Below are positions 6,310 through 14,513 of a stretch of DNA of 17,731 nt, piece after piece (position 1 is the stretch's first letter; each line of letters opens with the position of its first letter). The DNA is taken from NCBI GenBank assembly GCA_031258615.1, contig JAIRMP010000161.1, positions 1 through 17,731 on the forward strand, written 5' to 3'. The translations under genes and the position numbers were made by a program. Source of the stretch: Spirochaetaceae bacterium (GTDB lineage: Bacteria > Spirochaetota > Spirochaetia > Treponematales > Breznakiellaceae). Under the pieces are notes generated by a model that had not been told where the DNA came from, made no database searches, and saw only the letters and a list, made by a program, of their open reading frames with translations.

Positions 6310-7668
6310 ATGTCAGCTAAAAAAAAGGTCGTACTCTTTCTGATTTTCACGGGATTAGTATTGACACCTATATTTGCAAAAATTATTTCTGACAAAATTG
6401 CGGAAAAATTGGAGTTTCAGCCAATCGACTATGAAACACATGGTGAAGATGTCGCGTGGGATTATTGGCTGAAAAAAGATTATGACAGGTACCAGTCAAT
6501 AAGGGATGGCTGGTCGGAAGCTTCCGATGAGTATAGCAGGGATTTATCTAACATATCTGTAAAAAATATTGGTCAGGCGAGGGATGCTTTACACAGTCAA
6601 AAAAACAATACCGAATATACGGCAAAAATAATAACCGGCAATAAAAATCCCGCCGGCGGTATTAGGTATACACAGAATGATGTGAAAACCGGTGGTGTAA
6701 AATTATCAAATATAAAAAATATCCTGTTAAAGGGCGCTGTTGACGGAATAACAGTTGCGGATGGAAGAGTGTTATTATCAACGGTTCAATCGCAGAATAA
6801 TCCCTCCGAAAATATATATCCTGATGATTTCCTGATAATAATGAAGTCGGTATTTGACAGCAGCGATGGCGGGCCCTGGCTTACAATTGATCCGCCGCAA
6901 AACCAGGCGCTGCAAAAGCAGTATGGCGAAGTAAAATACAGCACACATATACGAAACACGCACATCGGCGCCGTCTTATTTGAGGCGGACAGGCTGATGA
7001 AAACGTTCAGCCTTGGTTATGATAACAGGACCGGAAAAAAATTATCAATGCCCGCATGGCATAAAGCCAGATTTGATTTCTCCGATTTTAATGCTCAGAT
7101 GGAACAGACCGAGTGGAATCGATTTTGGTTTACAACCGATGAAACTGTCGTAGAAATTGATGTCAACAATAGTACCGTACGTATCGCCGGCAGACCTTTC
7201 ACTGTTAAATCAGAAAAAATGGTGATGGTAAACGGTGTATTGCAGACATCACTGGTTCAGGATCTCAATAGTGCGTCCGGTAAATGGTGTAATTTCTTTG
7301 ATCAGAATATTGAAAGGTATTATAATCAATTTCCTGTTTTTGCTGAGTTGGAAAGAATCGCAAGAATAACCTCTGTTTTGCAGGGATTGAAGGAATGTGG
7401 CGTTTATTTTCAAGATATTAGCCTGCCGGACTCTTCAAAAAACGGTACACCTACCGCGGCTAAAACGGCAACTATCTCTGTATTAAAAACCCGGACAGTA
7501 ACAGATCAAACAGGTAATTTAACTTCAACATCGCAATCGGTTATGAATTTGATCGGCGGTGTGGGTATGCAGTATGTAAAAATAGCGTACAAAGATTTGT
7601 CCACATATAAAAATAAAATATTATCAGACTATAACGCAGGGAAAGATAATGTTGAAAGAATTTTCTGA
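6310..7668 (+). CDS. Exported protein of unknown function
   Basis: This is a 452-residue protein with an N-terminal hydrophobic segment (residues 7-22) ending PIFA-K, a likely signal peptide or anchor, so the body is probably periplasmic or surface-facing. The segment at about 129-157 (GGVKLSNIKNILLKG then an ADGRVLLS strand) and NTHIGAVLFEADRLM (216-230) recall, from memory, the DUF1598 group of exported proteins; this needs a profile search. No catalytic motif is evident. The start is fixed by AAGGAGG six bases before the ATG. It is the first full gene after the 6136-6164 promoter and the TPR genes follow on the same strand, so co-transcription is likely. DNA is A/T-richer than the flanking operons. 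Confidence 0.7.
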   Translation: MSAKKKVVLFLIFTGLVLTPIFAKIISDKIAEKLEFQPIDYETHGEDVAWDYWLKKDYDRYQSIRDGWSEASDEYSRDLSNISVKNIGQARDALHSQKNNTEYTAKIITGNKNPAGGIRYTQNDVKTGGVKLSNIKNILLKGAVDGITVADGRVLLSTVQSQNNPSENIYPDDFLIIMKSVFDSSDGGPWLTIDPPQNQALQKQYGEVKYSTHIRNTHIGAVLFEADRLMKTFSLGYDNRTGKKLSMPAWHKARFDFSDFNAQMEQTEWNRFWFTTDETVVEIDVNNSTVRIAGRPFTVKSEKMVMVNGVLQTSLVQDLNSASGKWCNFFDQNIERYYNQFPVFAELERIARITSVLQGLKECGVYFQDISLPDSSKNGTPTAAKTATISVLKTRTVTDQTGNLTSTSQSVMNLIGGVGMQYVKIAYKDLSTYKNKILSDYNAGKDNVERIF

Positions 7669-7711
7669 TCTGGAGATGGAACATTCAGACCCTGAACAAG
7701 GAGGCGGATAA

Positions 7712-7813
7712 ATGACATTAAAGGATGTTGAAACACAGACACCGGAAATATGTCTGGCGGCGGTAACGGAGAACGGCCTGGAACTGGAATACGTGAAAGA
7801 GCAATCGTTTTGA
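7712..7813 (+). pseudogene. DUF4116-type repeat fragment, 33 residues
   Basis: A short frame with a good AGGAGG site eight bases upstream reads TPEICLAAVTENGLE followed by LEYVKEQ, which fits a single unit of the DUF4116-type repeat (PE-[IL]-CLAAV-[KT]-xNG-xxLxxV). Proteins of this family normally carry many tandem units. Here TGA ends the frame after one, and I find no continuation in other frames to 7978. It is most simply the remnant of a longer gene. A 20-codon frame (7649-7711) bridges it to the gene before it, stopping at the base before its ATG. Confidence 0.5.
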
Positions 7814-7978
7814 AATAATGCGGGATCGGGGCTGGACAAAAACCAGTATGGGCCTTAACTGCGTTCACTACAACAAATGCCTGGGGGACCCATGCATTCC
7901 TGGAATGAAAAGCAGGATGAGATAATAACCGGTCTGGCCTTTGGCAAGGCTTGAAATTAAATATAAAGGAGATTTGAG

Positions 7979-9412
7979 ATGTTTGGCAGAAAAAAGCGGG
8001 ATGACGGAAGGCCGGATACAGGTCAGGATAAAAATGCTGAATATTTTTATCAGGCGGGCAGGGAACAAACCAGAAATAACGAATATGACAAGGCCATAGA
8101 AAGCTTTTCCCGGGCCATTGAACTCAACCCGGAGGACTACGACACCTATTACTGGCGCGGAGGGTGTTATCACGACGAAGGTGAATACGACCGGGCCATC
8201 GCGGACTATGACAGGGCTATCGAACTGAAGCCGGATTACGCTACCGCGTATTACTGGCGCGGAGACTGTTATCGCAACAAAGGCGAACATGACCTGGCCA
8301 TTGCGGACTATGACAGGGCCATTGAACTTCGGCCGGATTACGCTGCCGCTTATCGCTGGCGCGGAGACTGTTATCGCAACAAAGGTGAATACGACCGGGC
8401 CATGGCGGACATTTTCCGGGCCATTGAACTCAGGCCGGATTACGCTGATGCTTATTACTGGCGCGGAGGGTGTTATCACGACGAAGGCGAATACGACCTG
8501 GCCATCGCGGACTATGACCGGGTCATCGAACTGAAGCCGGATTACGCTGATGCTTATTACTGGCGGGGAGACTGTTATCGCAACAAAGACGAATACGACC
8601 TGGCCATCGCGGACTTTTCCCGGGCCGTCGAACTCAGGCCGGATTACGCTGACACCTATTACTGGCGCGGGATTTGTTATTTCAACAAAGGCGAATACGA
8701 CCTGGCCATCACGGACTTTTCCCGGGCCGTCGAACTCAAGCCGGATTACACGGACGCTTATTACAGGCGCGGCCAGACATACTTCAAAACATTGAACTAT
8801 ACCCGTGCTCTGGAGAATTTTGATGATGTCATCGGACTTGATCCGTGTCATGCCAATGCCTGGCTTTTTCGGGGGAGAATCTATGGCGGTGATACTATGA
8901 TTAGAATTGCTGACATTCTTGACAAAAACCCTGCCCAGGTAGATATAGACTATGACAAGGCCATTCTTTGCTTCAATAAAGCCCTTGAGTTTAGTCCCAA
9001 TCCTGTCGGGGTACTATTTGCGCGGGCACAGATGTTTTCCCGAAAAGGTGATTTCGACCGGGAACTGGAAGACTGTAACGCGATTCTTGCCGTCGACCCG
9101 TCAAACAGCACGGCAATACTGGAAAAACGACGCTGCTATGTAAACAAAGACGAATACGACCGTGCCGTGGAAGACCTGAGCGCGGTCATAGATAAGGATC
9201 CCGCTAACGCGGAAGCCTGGTACAACCGGGCCAGGGTCTGGGAAGACCTTGGTGAAAACGAACTGGCCCTTGCGGACTATCAGGAGGCGGTCAAACAAGA
9301 TCCCGCCTTCACCGAAGGGTATGTGGCCTTGGGAGACCTTTACGAAAAACTAGGCAAACACGGTAAAGCCGCCGCCGCTTATGAGGCGGCTGTACGGCAG
9401 AGTAAAGCCTAA
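7979..9412 (+). CDS. TPR-repeat protein with 13 repeats
   Basis: This 477-residue protein is almost entirely tetratricopeptide repeats (34-residue helix pairs that bind peptides). Boundaries are about 20-53, 54-87 and every 34 residues to 291, one expanded unit 292-342, then 343-376, 377-410, 411-444 and 445-477. The six units from 54 to 257 are very similar, with a YWRGxCY start and an IELxPDYA end, and each has a cysteine at the same position (63, 97, 131, 165, 199, 233). There is no signal peptide; the basic start (MFGRKKR) suggests a cytosolic location. AAAGGAG sits six bases before the ATG. The TPR-Lon gene follows after 39 bases, which makes a scaffold or adaptor function for that protease plausible but unproven. 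Confidence 0.9.
   Translation: MFGRKKRDDGRPDTGQDKNAEYFYQAGREQTRNNEYDKAIESFSRAIELNPEDYDTYYWRGGCYHDEGEYDRAIADYDRAIELKPDYATAYYWRGDCYRNKGEHDLAIADYDRAIELRPDYAAAYRWRGDCYRNKGEYDRAMADIFRAIELRPDYADAYYWRGGCYHDEGEYDLAIADYDRVIELKPDYADAYYWRGDCYRNKDEYDLAIADFSRAVELRPDYADTYYWRGICYFNKGEYDLAITDFSRAVELKPDYTDAYYRRGQTYFKTLNYTRALENFDDVIGLDPCHANAWLFRGRIYGGDTMIRIADILDKNPAQVDIDYDKAILCFNKALEFSPNPVGVLFARAQMFSRKGDFDRELEDCNAILAVDPSNSTAILEKRRCYVNKDEYDRAVEDLSAVIDKDPANAEAWYNRARVWEDLGENELALADYQEAVKQDPAFTEGYVALGDLYEKLGKHGKAAAAYEAAVRQSKA
8138..8749 (+). repeat. Six tandem 102-bp TPR-coding repeats
   Basis: Six consecutive 102-base units encode the near-identical TPRs (residues 54-257). Long identical stretches between units (for example around 8160 and 8460, both reading GAGGGTGTTATCACGACGAA) indicate recent duplication or gene conversion and a chance of copy-number change. 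Confidence 0.85.
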
Positions 9413-9451
9413 AGGCAAGGGCCAGCGGCATAAAACACAGAGGAGGAACTT

Positions 9452-11503
9452 ATGGCAATTGACATCAAGATTATTTTAGTTAAAAAAGGCAAGGCTCTGC
9501 GCGGGCAGGAAAAAACAGATGAGGCGATAGCGTGTTTTACCGAGGCGCTTAGCCTCGATCCTGAATACGTTGAAGCCTTAAAAGAACGGGCAAATACCTA
9601 TGCCAACCTTGGAAAATTCGACGAAGCCGTCGCCGATTACAGCGAAATTATCCGTATTGAGCCTGACTCTGCCGAAGCGTATATGTACCGGGGCTATGCG
9701 TATGCCCGTAAAAACGACTTTGATAAAGCGATAGCGGATTTGATGGAGGCAATCAGAAAAGAACCATCCGGAACTGAATCCTACCGTATTTTGGGCGATA
9801 TATGCCGCATGAAAGGAGGCGGAAGCGGCGGCGCCTTCCCTGAAGAAACAGTAACCACTGGGGATACCTACCGCCGTTACCGCGAAAAGTTTGACACCTT
9901 TCATTTTACCGGTGAGGTAAAAGAAGCGATTGAACGGGAACTGGAAAAACTGAATCAGGTAACCGATAATGATATTCCCTTTGAACCCAACAACTTCACG
10001 ATTACCCAGGACTACCTTGATACAATCTTTGCCCTCCCCTGGAATGATACCCCCGGGGAAAGTTATACCCTGAAAGACGCGGAGAGAATTCTGGAGGAGG
10101 ATCACTACGGCCTAAAGGATGTCAAAACCAGAATACTGGAATACCTTGCGGTGCGGAAGAAAAAAAACGATACCAGGGGGGCGATTCTCTGTCTGGTCGG
10201 TCCTCCGGGGGTCGGCAAAACATCCGTAGGCAAATCCATTGCCCGGGCCATGAACAAGGAATTTTTCCGTTTCTCCGTAGGCGGTATGAGTGACGAAGCG
10301 GAACTGCGGGGACACCGCAGGACCTATATAGGCGCCCAGCCCGGACAGATCATAAAGGGCTTAAAAGCCCAAAAAACAAAGTCCCCGGTCTGCCTTATCG
10401 ACGAGGCCGATAAAATGAGCAAAAACTCCTGGCACGGCAATCCTTATTCGGCCCTGCTTGAAGTGCTCGACCCGGAACAGAACAACACCTTCCGCGACAA
10501 CTATATCGATCTCCCCTTCGATCTGTCGAATGTCTTTTTCATCCTTACCGCGAACGAGCTTTCCCCAATACCGGAGCCGGTTCGGGATCGTATGGAGATA
10601 ATTGAAATTCCCGGCTATATAGACACGGAAAAACTCCAGATAGCCAGAAATTATCTTATTCCAAAAACCCTGGAACGCTGCGGCCTCGATAAAAGCCGGA
10701 TAAACTATTCCGACGAAGCCCTGCTTCACATCGCCAACGGATACGCAATCGAATCGGGGGTTCGGGAGTTGGAAAGAAGCCTGGATAAGATAAACCGCAA
10801 GGCGGTAAAAATCATCATCGAGGATGAGGAACGGAATTCCGCGCCGGAAGCCATGTTCCAGGTAAACAGCAGATCCGATGTCGAAAAATACCTTGGCAGG
10901 CCCCGGTACAATTACGACAAATCATCGGGGGATCTCTTAAAGGCCGACCGCCCCGGCATGGCCATAGGTCTTGTCGTTCTGAAGCCTGTGGGAATAGGAA
11001 TGGCCTTTATATGCGAAGCGATCCCGGTTCCCGGTGAAAGGGGTTTTACCCTTACGGGTAATCTCCTGAAGGTTATGCGGGAATCCACCGAAATTGCCAT
11101 GACTTATACCCAAAAGATCGCGATGGAAAATTATAATGTCGATGCGGCATGGTTTGAAAAAAACCACATCCACATTCATTTCCCTGAAGGCGCTACCCCG
11201 AAAGACGGCCCCTCCGCCGGAATTGCCATTGCCGTGGCGCTGCTCTCGCTGTTCACGAATAGGATCACGCGGCCGGATGTCGCCATGACCGGCGAACTTA
11301 CCCTGGGGGGCCGGATTCTTTCCATCGGCGGCCTCAAGGAAAAGATCATCGGCGCTAAGCGCAACGGAGCGGAGCATGTCGTCTTTCCGAAGCAGAACAT
11401 CCACGACCTGGATGAAATACCGGATATCGTAAAAGAAGGTATCCAGTTCCATCCGGTGGAGCGTTTTGAAGAAGTGTTGGCCATAGCCCTGCCGGAAACG
11501 TGA
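9452..11503 (+). CDS. TPR-Lon: Lon-type ATP-dependent protease with N-terminal TPRs
   Basis: This 683-residue protein is predicted to be an AAA+ serine protease. Residues 1-110 form about three TPRs, followed by a Gly/Ser-rich linker (121-128). From about 138 the sequence matches LonA: the helical segment ahead of the ATPase (EVKEAIERELEKL, 155-167; DYLDTIFALPWND, 187-199), Walker A GPPGVGKTS (250-258), Walker B VCLIDEAD (313-320), sensor-1 Asn368 and arginine finger Arg380. The S16 protease domain retains the dyad Ser588 (PKDGPSAG) and Lys629 (GGLKEK), so it should be active. The usual LonA N-terminal PUA-like substrate domain is absent and the protein is about 100 residues shorter than LonA. 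An AGGAGG site precedes the ATG. The TPR protein gene lies just upstream. Confidence 0.93.
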   Translation: MAIDIKIILVKKGKALRGQEKTDEAIACFTEALSLDPEYVEALKERANTYANLGKFDEAVADYSEIIRIEPDSAEAYMYRGYAYARKNDFDKAIADLMEAIRKEPSGTESYRILGDICRMKGGGSGGAFPEETVTTGDTYRRYREKFDTFHFTGEVKEAIERELEKLNQVTDNDIPFEPNNFTITQDYLDTIFALPWNDTPGESYTLKDAERILEEDHYGLKDVKTRILEYLAVRKKKNDTRGAILCLVGPPGVGKTSVGKSIARAMNKEFFRFSVGGMSDEAELRGHRRTYIGAQPGQIIKGLKAQKTKSPVCLIDEADKMSKNSWHGNPYSALLEVLDPEQNNTFRDNYIDLPFDLSNVFFILTANELSPIPEPVRDRMEIIEIPGYIDTEKLQIARNYLIPKTLERCGLDKSRINYSDEALLHIANGYAIESGVRELERSLDKINRKAVKIIIEDEERNSAPEAMFQVNSRSDVEKYLGRPRYNYDKSSGDLLKADRPGMAIGLVVLKPVGIGMAFICEAIPVPGERGFTLTGNLLKVMRESTEIAMTYTQKIAMENYNVDAAWFEKNHIHIHFPEGATPKDGPSAGIAIAVALLSLFTNRITRPDVAMTGELTLGGRILSIGGLKEKIIGAKRNGAEHVVFPKQNIHDLDEIPDIVKEGIQFHPVERFEEVLAIALPET

Positions 11504-11596
11504 GGGCGCATGGCATCATTTTTAGGAAGGCATAAAATCCTGCTTTGTGTGTCATTCTTTGCCATTCTAGAATACACCGTCACGCCCCCGCCCCCC

Positions 11597-11704
11597 CTAA
11601 GCGGATACTTTCTGTTCTACCTTGAGACGGAAACCCAAATTATCAAGAACTTTTACCACTGTTAAAAATGAGGGATACCGGTGAAAATAGCCTTTGCGGT
11701 ATAC
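11597..11704 (-). pseudogene. C-terminal remnant of an antitoxin-like protein
   Basis: On the minus strand an open frame from 11704 to a TAG at 11597-11599 ends with LTVVKVLDNLGFRLKVEQ plus four more residues. This resembles the C-terminal helix and strand of HigA-like addiction-module antidote proteins (pattern T(V/L)xKVLxALGLRLxVE). The frame is closed upstream by a stop, no start or helix-turn-helix precedes it, and no toxin gene is adjacent. The remainder of 11504-11839 shows nothing further that I can support. The resemblance comes from pattern memory only. Confidence 0.45.
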
Positions 11705-11839
11705 TCATTAACAGTATTACACAACTTACGCAAGGTAAAGCGTTTTTTTGACGGGAGCGCGGGGCGCAGGTCACCCAAAAAGTAAATTATCCACATTAGC
11801 CTTGTTAAATTGCGCCGCTTGACGCAAAATGTACGTTGC

Positions 11840-14215
11840 ATGGACGAAAAAACCATTGAATTGCTGGAATTCAACCTGATACGGGAACGTGTGGCGGACT
11901 GCGCGCGCAGCGATGAGGCGCGGGAGCGGATACTGCGCGAAAAGCCGTTTACGGAGCGCGATAAGGTTACCCGGACAAAGCAGGCGGCCTCCGCCATCGT
12001 TTCGCGGATCACCGGCGGCGGCGCGGAGCCTCAGGGCCGGCTGCCCGCCATCGGCGCGTTGCTGCCGGTTTTGAATGTTGAGGGGGCTTCGCTCGGCGTG
12101 GAGGATGCCTTCGCCATTGGCAGCTTCGTGAGGGAGGGCGGCGCGCTGCTCCGCTGGCTGGGGGATATGGAGGCCGCCGCCGGGACGCCGGACTGTTCCG
12201 CCGTGGAGCGGGAGGTCTTTCGGGTTCTGGACGGGAACGGGGAACTCCGCGACCTGCCTGAGCTGCGCAGGATAAAAGAGCGGATAGCGGCGCTCAACAG
12301 GGAGGTTCAGACGCTGAGCGCATCTTACACAAACAACGAAAACTTGCGGCGTATGCTTCAGTCCGATCTGCCGTCCCAGCGGGACGGCAGGCTGGTCATC
12401 GCGCTCAAGCACCAGTTCAAGGGAAGGATACGCGGGATCGTCCACGAGGTTTCGGCAAGCGGACAGACGCTCTTTATCGAACCGGAAGAAATTGTCGAAA
12501 AAAACAACAAGATCACCGTTGAGCGGCGGCGTTTTGACGAGGAGGTGAGGCGCATACTCCGCGATCTGACGGCGAAAATTGCCGCCGGGAGAGAGGCGCT
12601 CTCACTGTTCCACGAACGGATAATTTTTTTGGACACCCTCCGGGCGCGGGCGCGCTATTCAAACAGCGCGGGAGGGGTGTTTCTTTCGCCGGATGACGCG
12701 CCGTCCGGCGGTGGACAGCCCGGCGCGATCATACTGAGGGCGGCGCGCCATCCGCTACTCGGCGTCAAAGCCGTCCCGATAGATATGCTGATGACGGCGC
12801 GCGTCCTTATCATCAGCGGGCCGAATACGGGCGGGAAGACGGCTGCCCTCAAAACTGCCGGCCTCTTTGTGCTGATGAATCAGTTCGGCCTGGCCCTTCC
12901 GCTTGAGGAAGGGAGCGCGCTGCCGGTTTTTGAAAGCGTGTTTGTTGACATAGGCGACGATCAGTCGCTGGAGAAGTCCCTTTCGACCTTTTCAGCGCAT
13001 ATAAGCACGATAGCCGCCATACTGAGGGACGCGGGGGACGCCTCGCTTGTGCTGCTCGATGAACTCTGCGCGGGAACTGACCCTGCCGAAGGCGGCGCGA
13101 TCGCAATGGCCATACTGGACAGCATTTTGGAGAAAAACTGTTTTTGCATAGTAACAACCCACCACGGCGCGTTGAAAAACTATGCCTTTTCGAACAGCCG
13201 TGTCGAGAATGCCTCTGTCGAATTTGACCCCGCCACGCTGACCCCCGTATACCGCATCGTGATGGGACTACCCGGCGAGAGCCGTGCGCTGGACATCAGC
13301 CGGCACTACGGCCTTTCAGCCGGGCTTGTGGCCAGGGCGCGAAGCTACCTTGACGAAGGGCGCGGCGATGTCTCCGCGCTGATTGCGGGCCTAAAAGAAA
13401 AGAACCGCGCCGCCGAAGACGGCCTGCGGGAACTGGCGCTGGAAAAACAGCGCCTGCTGGAGGAACGGCGACAGGCCGACCTCCGGGAACTGCGCCTCCG
13501 CCAGAAGGAAGCGGAGTTACGGGAGGGCGCTGTTGGCAGCCTGCGCCGCCTGCTTGATGAAAGCCGCAAAACGCTCGAAAACCTTGTCCGCGAGGTGAAA
13601 GAGGGTGAGGTCAGCCGCGAAAAAACCTTGAAGGTGAAGGAATTTTTGCTGGAACTTGACAGGGCGGTGGATAGGGAAAGCGAGAACCTTGGGACGATGC
13701 AGGCGGAACTTTACGAGCAGGAAAAGGCCATTATGGGTGATGAGGACGGGCCGGCGGGTACGGAGATACGGCCCGGCCTTACCGTGCTTGCCGGCGGCAA
13801 GAGGCTGCGGGGCAAGGTACGCCGCCCGGCGAAAAAAGGTTTTTGGGTTGTGGAGATCGGTTCGGTATCGATGACCTTCCCGGAAAAGGAACTCGTTGTG
13901 GAAGGCCGTCCGCAAACCGCCGTAAAACCCGCATCGGTAAGCATAGACTACAGGCTGCCCGCAGGCGCGATAGCGCCTGAACTGAATGTGCGCGGGATGC
14001 GGCTGGCGGACGCGATAGAGGCGCTGCAACGGCATATAGACTCGGCCCTGGTCCTGGGGCTGAATGAGATTTCCGTCATCCACGGCAAAGGCGACGGCAT
14101 CCTTCAGCTCGGCATCCACGACTACCTGAGAGGCCAAAACGTCGTAGCGGGCTACCATTTTTCCCACCCCGACATGGGCGGCTTCGGCAGAACCGAAGTT
14201 ACGCTGAATCGGTAA
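11840..14215 (+). CDS. mutS2: MutS2 ATPase/nuclease (ribosome-rescue or recombination factor)
   Basis: This 791-residue protein has the whole MutS2 layout: an N-terminal core opening MDEKTIELLEF, a MutS-type ATPase with Walker A GPNTGGKT (327-334) and Walker B SLVLLDELCAGTDP (402-415), a long charged coiled coil (about 510-617), a KOW-like linker, and a C-terminal Smr domain with LNVRG (715-719) and HGKGDG (748-753). MutS2 proteins act on collided ribosomes and/or branched DNA; which applies here cannot be read from sequence. The usual Smr D-x-R-G is N-V-R-G here, a possible nuclease-weakening change. I chose the ATG at 11840 rather than upstream TTG options because family similarity begins there. 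No clear Shine-Dalgarno is present. Confidence 0.92.
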   Translation: MDEKTIELLEFNLIRERVADCARSDEARERILREKPFTERDKVTRTKQAASAIVSRITGGGAEPQGRLPAIGALLPVLNVEGASLGVEDAFAIGSFVREGGALLRWLGDMEAAAGTPDCSAVEREVFRVLDGNGELRDLPELRRIKERIAALNREVQTLSASYTNNENLRRMLQSDLPSQRDGRLVIALKHQFKGRIRGIVHEVSASGQTLFIEPEEIVEKNNKITVERRRFDEEVRRILRDLTAKIAAGREALSLFHERIIFLDTLRARARYSNSAGGVFLSPDDAPSGGGQPGAIILRAARHPLLGVKAVPIDMLMTARVLIISGPNTGGKTAALKTAGLFVLMNQFGLALPLEEGSALPVFESVFVDIGDDQSLEKSLSTFSAHISTIAAILRDAGDASLVLLDELCAGTDPAEGGAIAMAILDSILEKNCFCIVTTHHGALKNYAFSNSRVENASVEFDPATLTPVYRIVMGLPGESRALDISRHYGLSAGLVARARSYLDEGRGDVSALIAGLKEKNRAAEDGLRELALEKQRLLEERRQADLRELRLRQKEAELREGAVGSLRRLLDESRKTLENLVREVKEGEVSREKTLKVKEFLLELDRAVDRESENLGTMQAELYEQEKAIMGDEDGPAGTEIRPGLTVLAGGKRLRGKVRRPAKKGFWVVEIGSVSMTFPEKELVVEGRPQTAVKPASVSIDYRLPAGAIAPELNVRGMRLADAIEALQRHIDSALVLGLNEISVIHGKGDGILQLGIHDYLRGQNVVAGYHFSHPDMGGFGRTEVTLNR

Positions 14216-14295
14216 ACCGCCCGCCACGCCGCGTCACACGCCGCCTGCCACACGTTCCTCGCAGCCCGCCACGCCGCCGCCACATGGGGCAAAAA

Positions 14296-14311
14296 TGTTT
14301 CGCGTGAAACA
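14296..14311. other. parS-like site 1 (one mismatch)
   Basis: TGTTTCGCGTGAAACA differs from the ParB-binding consensus TGTTTCACGTGAAACA at one central base. It belongs to a cluster of four within 141 bases. Confidence 0.7.
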
Positions 14312-14338
14312 GACGGTTGCCCCGCAAACCAAGCAAAG

Positions 14339-14354
14339 TGTTTCACGTGAAACA
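14339..14354. other. parS site 2 (perfect)
   Basis: TGTTTCACGTGAAACA is a perfect 16-base palindrome identical to the widely conserved chromosomal parS consensus, to which ParB binds to nucleate partition complexes. Confidence 0.85.
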
Positions 14355-14383
14355 AACGGCAAAAGACGCCGATACCGCCTTGT

Positions 14384-14399
14384 TGTTTTACGTGAAACG
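14384..14399. other. parS-like site 3 (two mismatches)
   Basis: TGTTTTACGTGAAACG differs from consensus at positions 6 and 16. Weaker than the neighbours, but the central ACGTGAAAC block is retained. Confidence 0.55.
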
Positions 14400-14420
14400 G
14401 AACGAGGGTCTCAGACAAAT

Positions 14421-14436
14421 TGTTTCACGTGAAACA
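14421..14436. other. parS site 4 (perfect)
   Basis: A second perfect TGTTTCACGTGAAACA, 82 bases after site 2. The four sites lie in the gene-free gap between the convergent mutS2 and ABC ATPase genes, so they do not disturb coding sequence. No parA or parB gene lies in the window. Confidence 0.85.
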
Positions 14437-14513
14437 GGCGGTGATGACCGCCGCTGAAACACAGAATACAGTGCGCGATTCTCGCGGGGTTACGTGGGGA
14501 AAGTGTGTATGCC

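Noticed and set aside
7818..7925. 35-codon cysteine-containing frame after the DUF4116-type fragment
   Set aside because: No ribosome binding site and no continuation of the repeat; cannot be told from chance.
7868..8851. Long minus-strand open frame (327 codons) opposite the TPR gene
   Set aside because: It is the periodic shadow of the 102-base TPR repeats; its own repeat pattern follows the plus-strand codons and it has no ribosome binding site.
11510..11665. Plus-strand 51-codon frame after TPR-Lon (MASFLGRHKIL...)
   Set aside because: It overlaps the antitoxin-like remnant in antisense, lacks a ribosome binding site and has a chance proline run from a C-rich stretch.
13517..14227. Minus-strand 236-codon frame over the mutS2 3' end
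   Set aside because: It is antisense to the coiled-coil and Smr coding region, which is clearly conserved on the plus strand.
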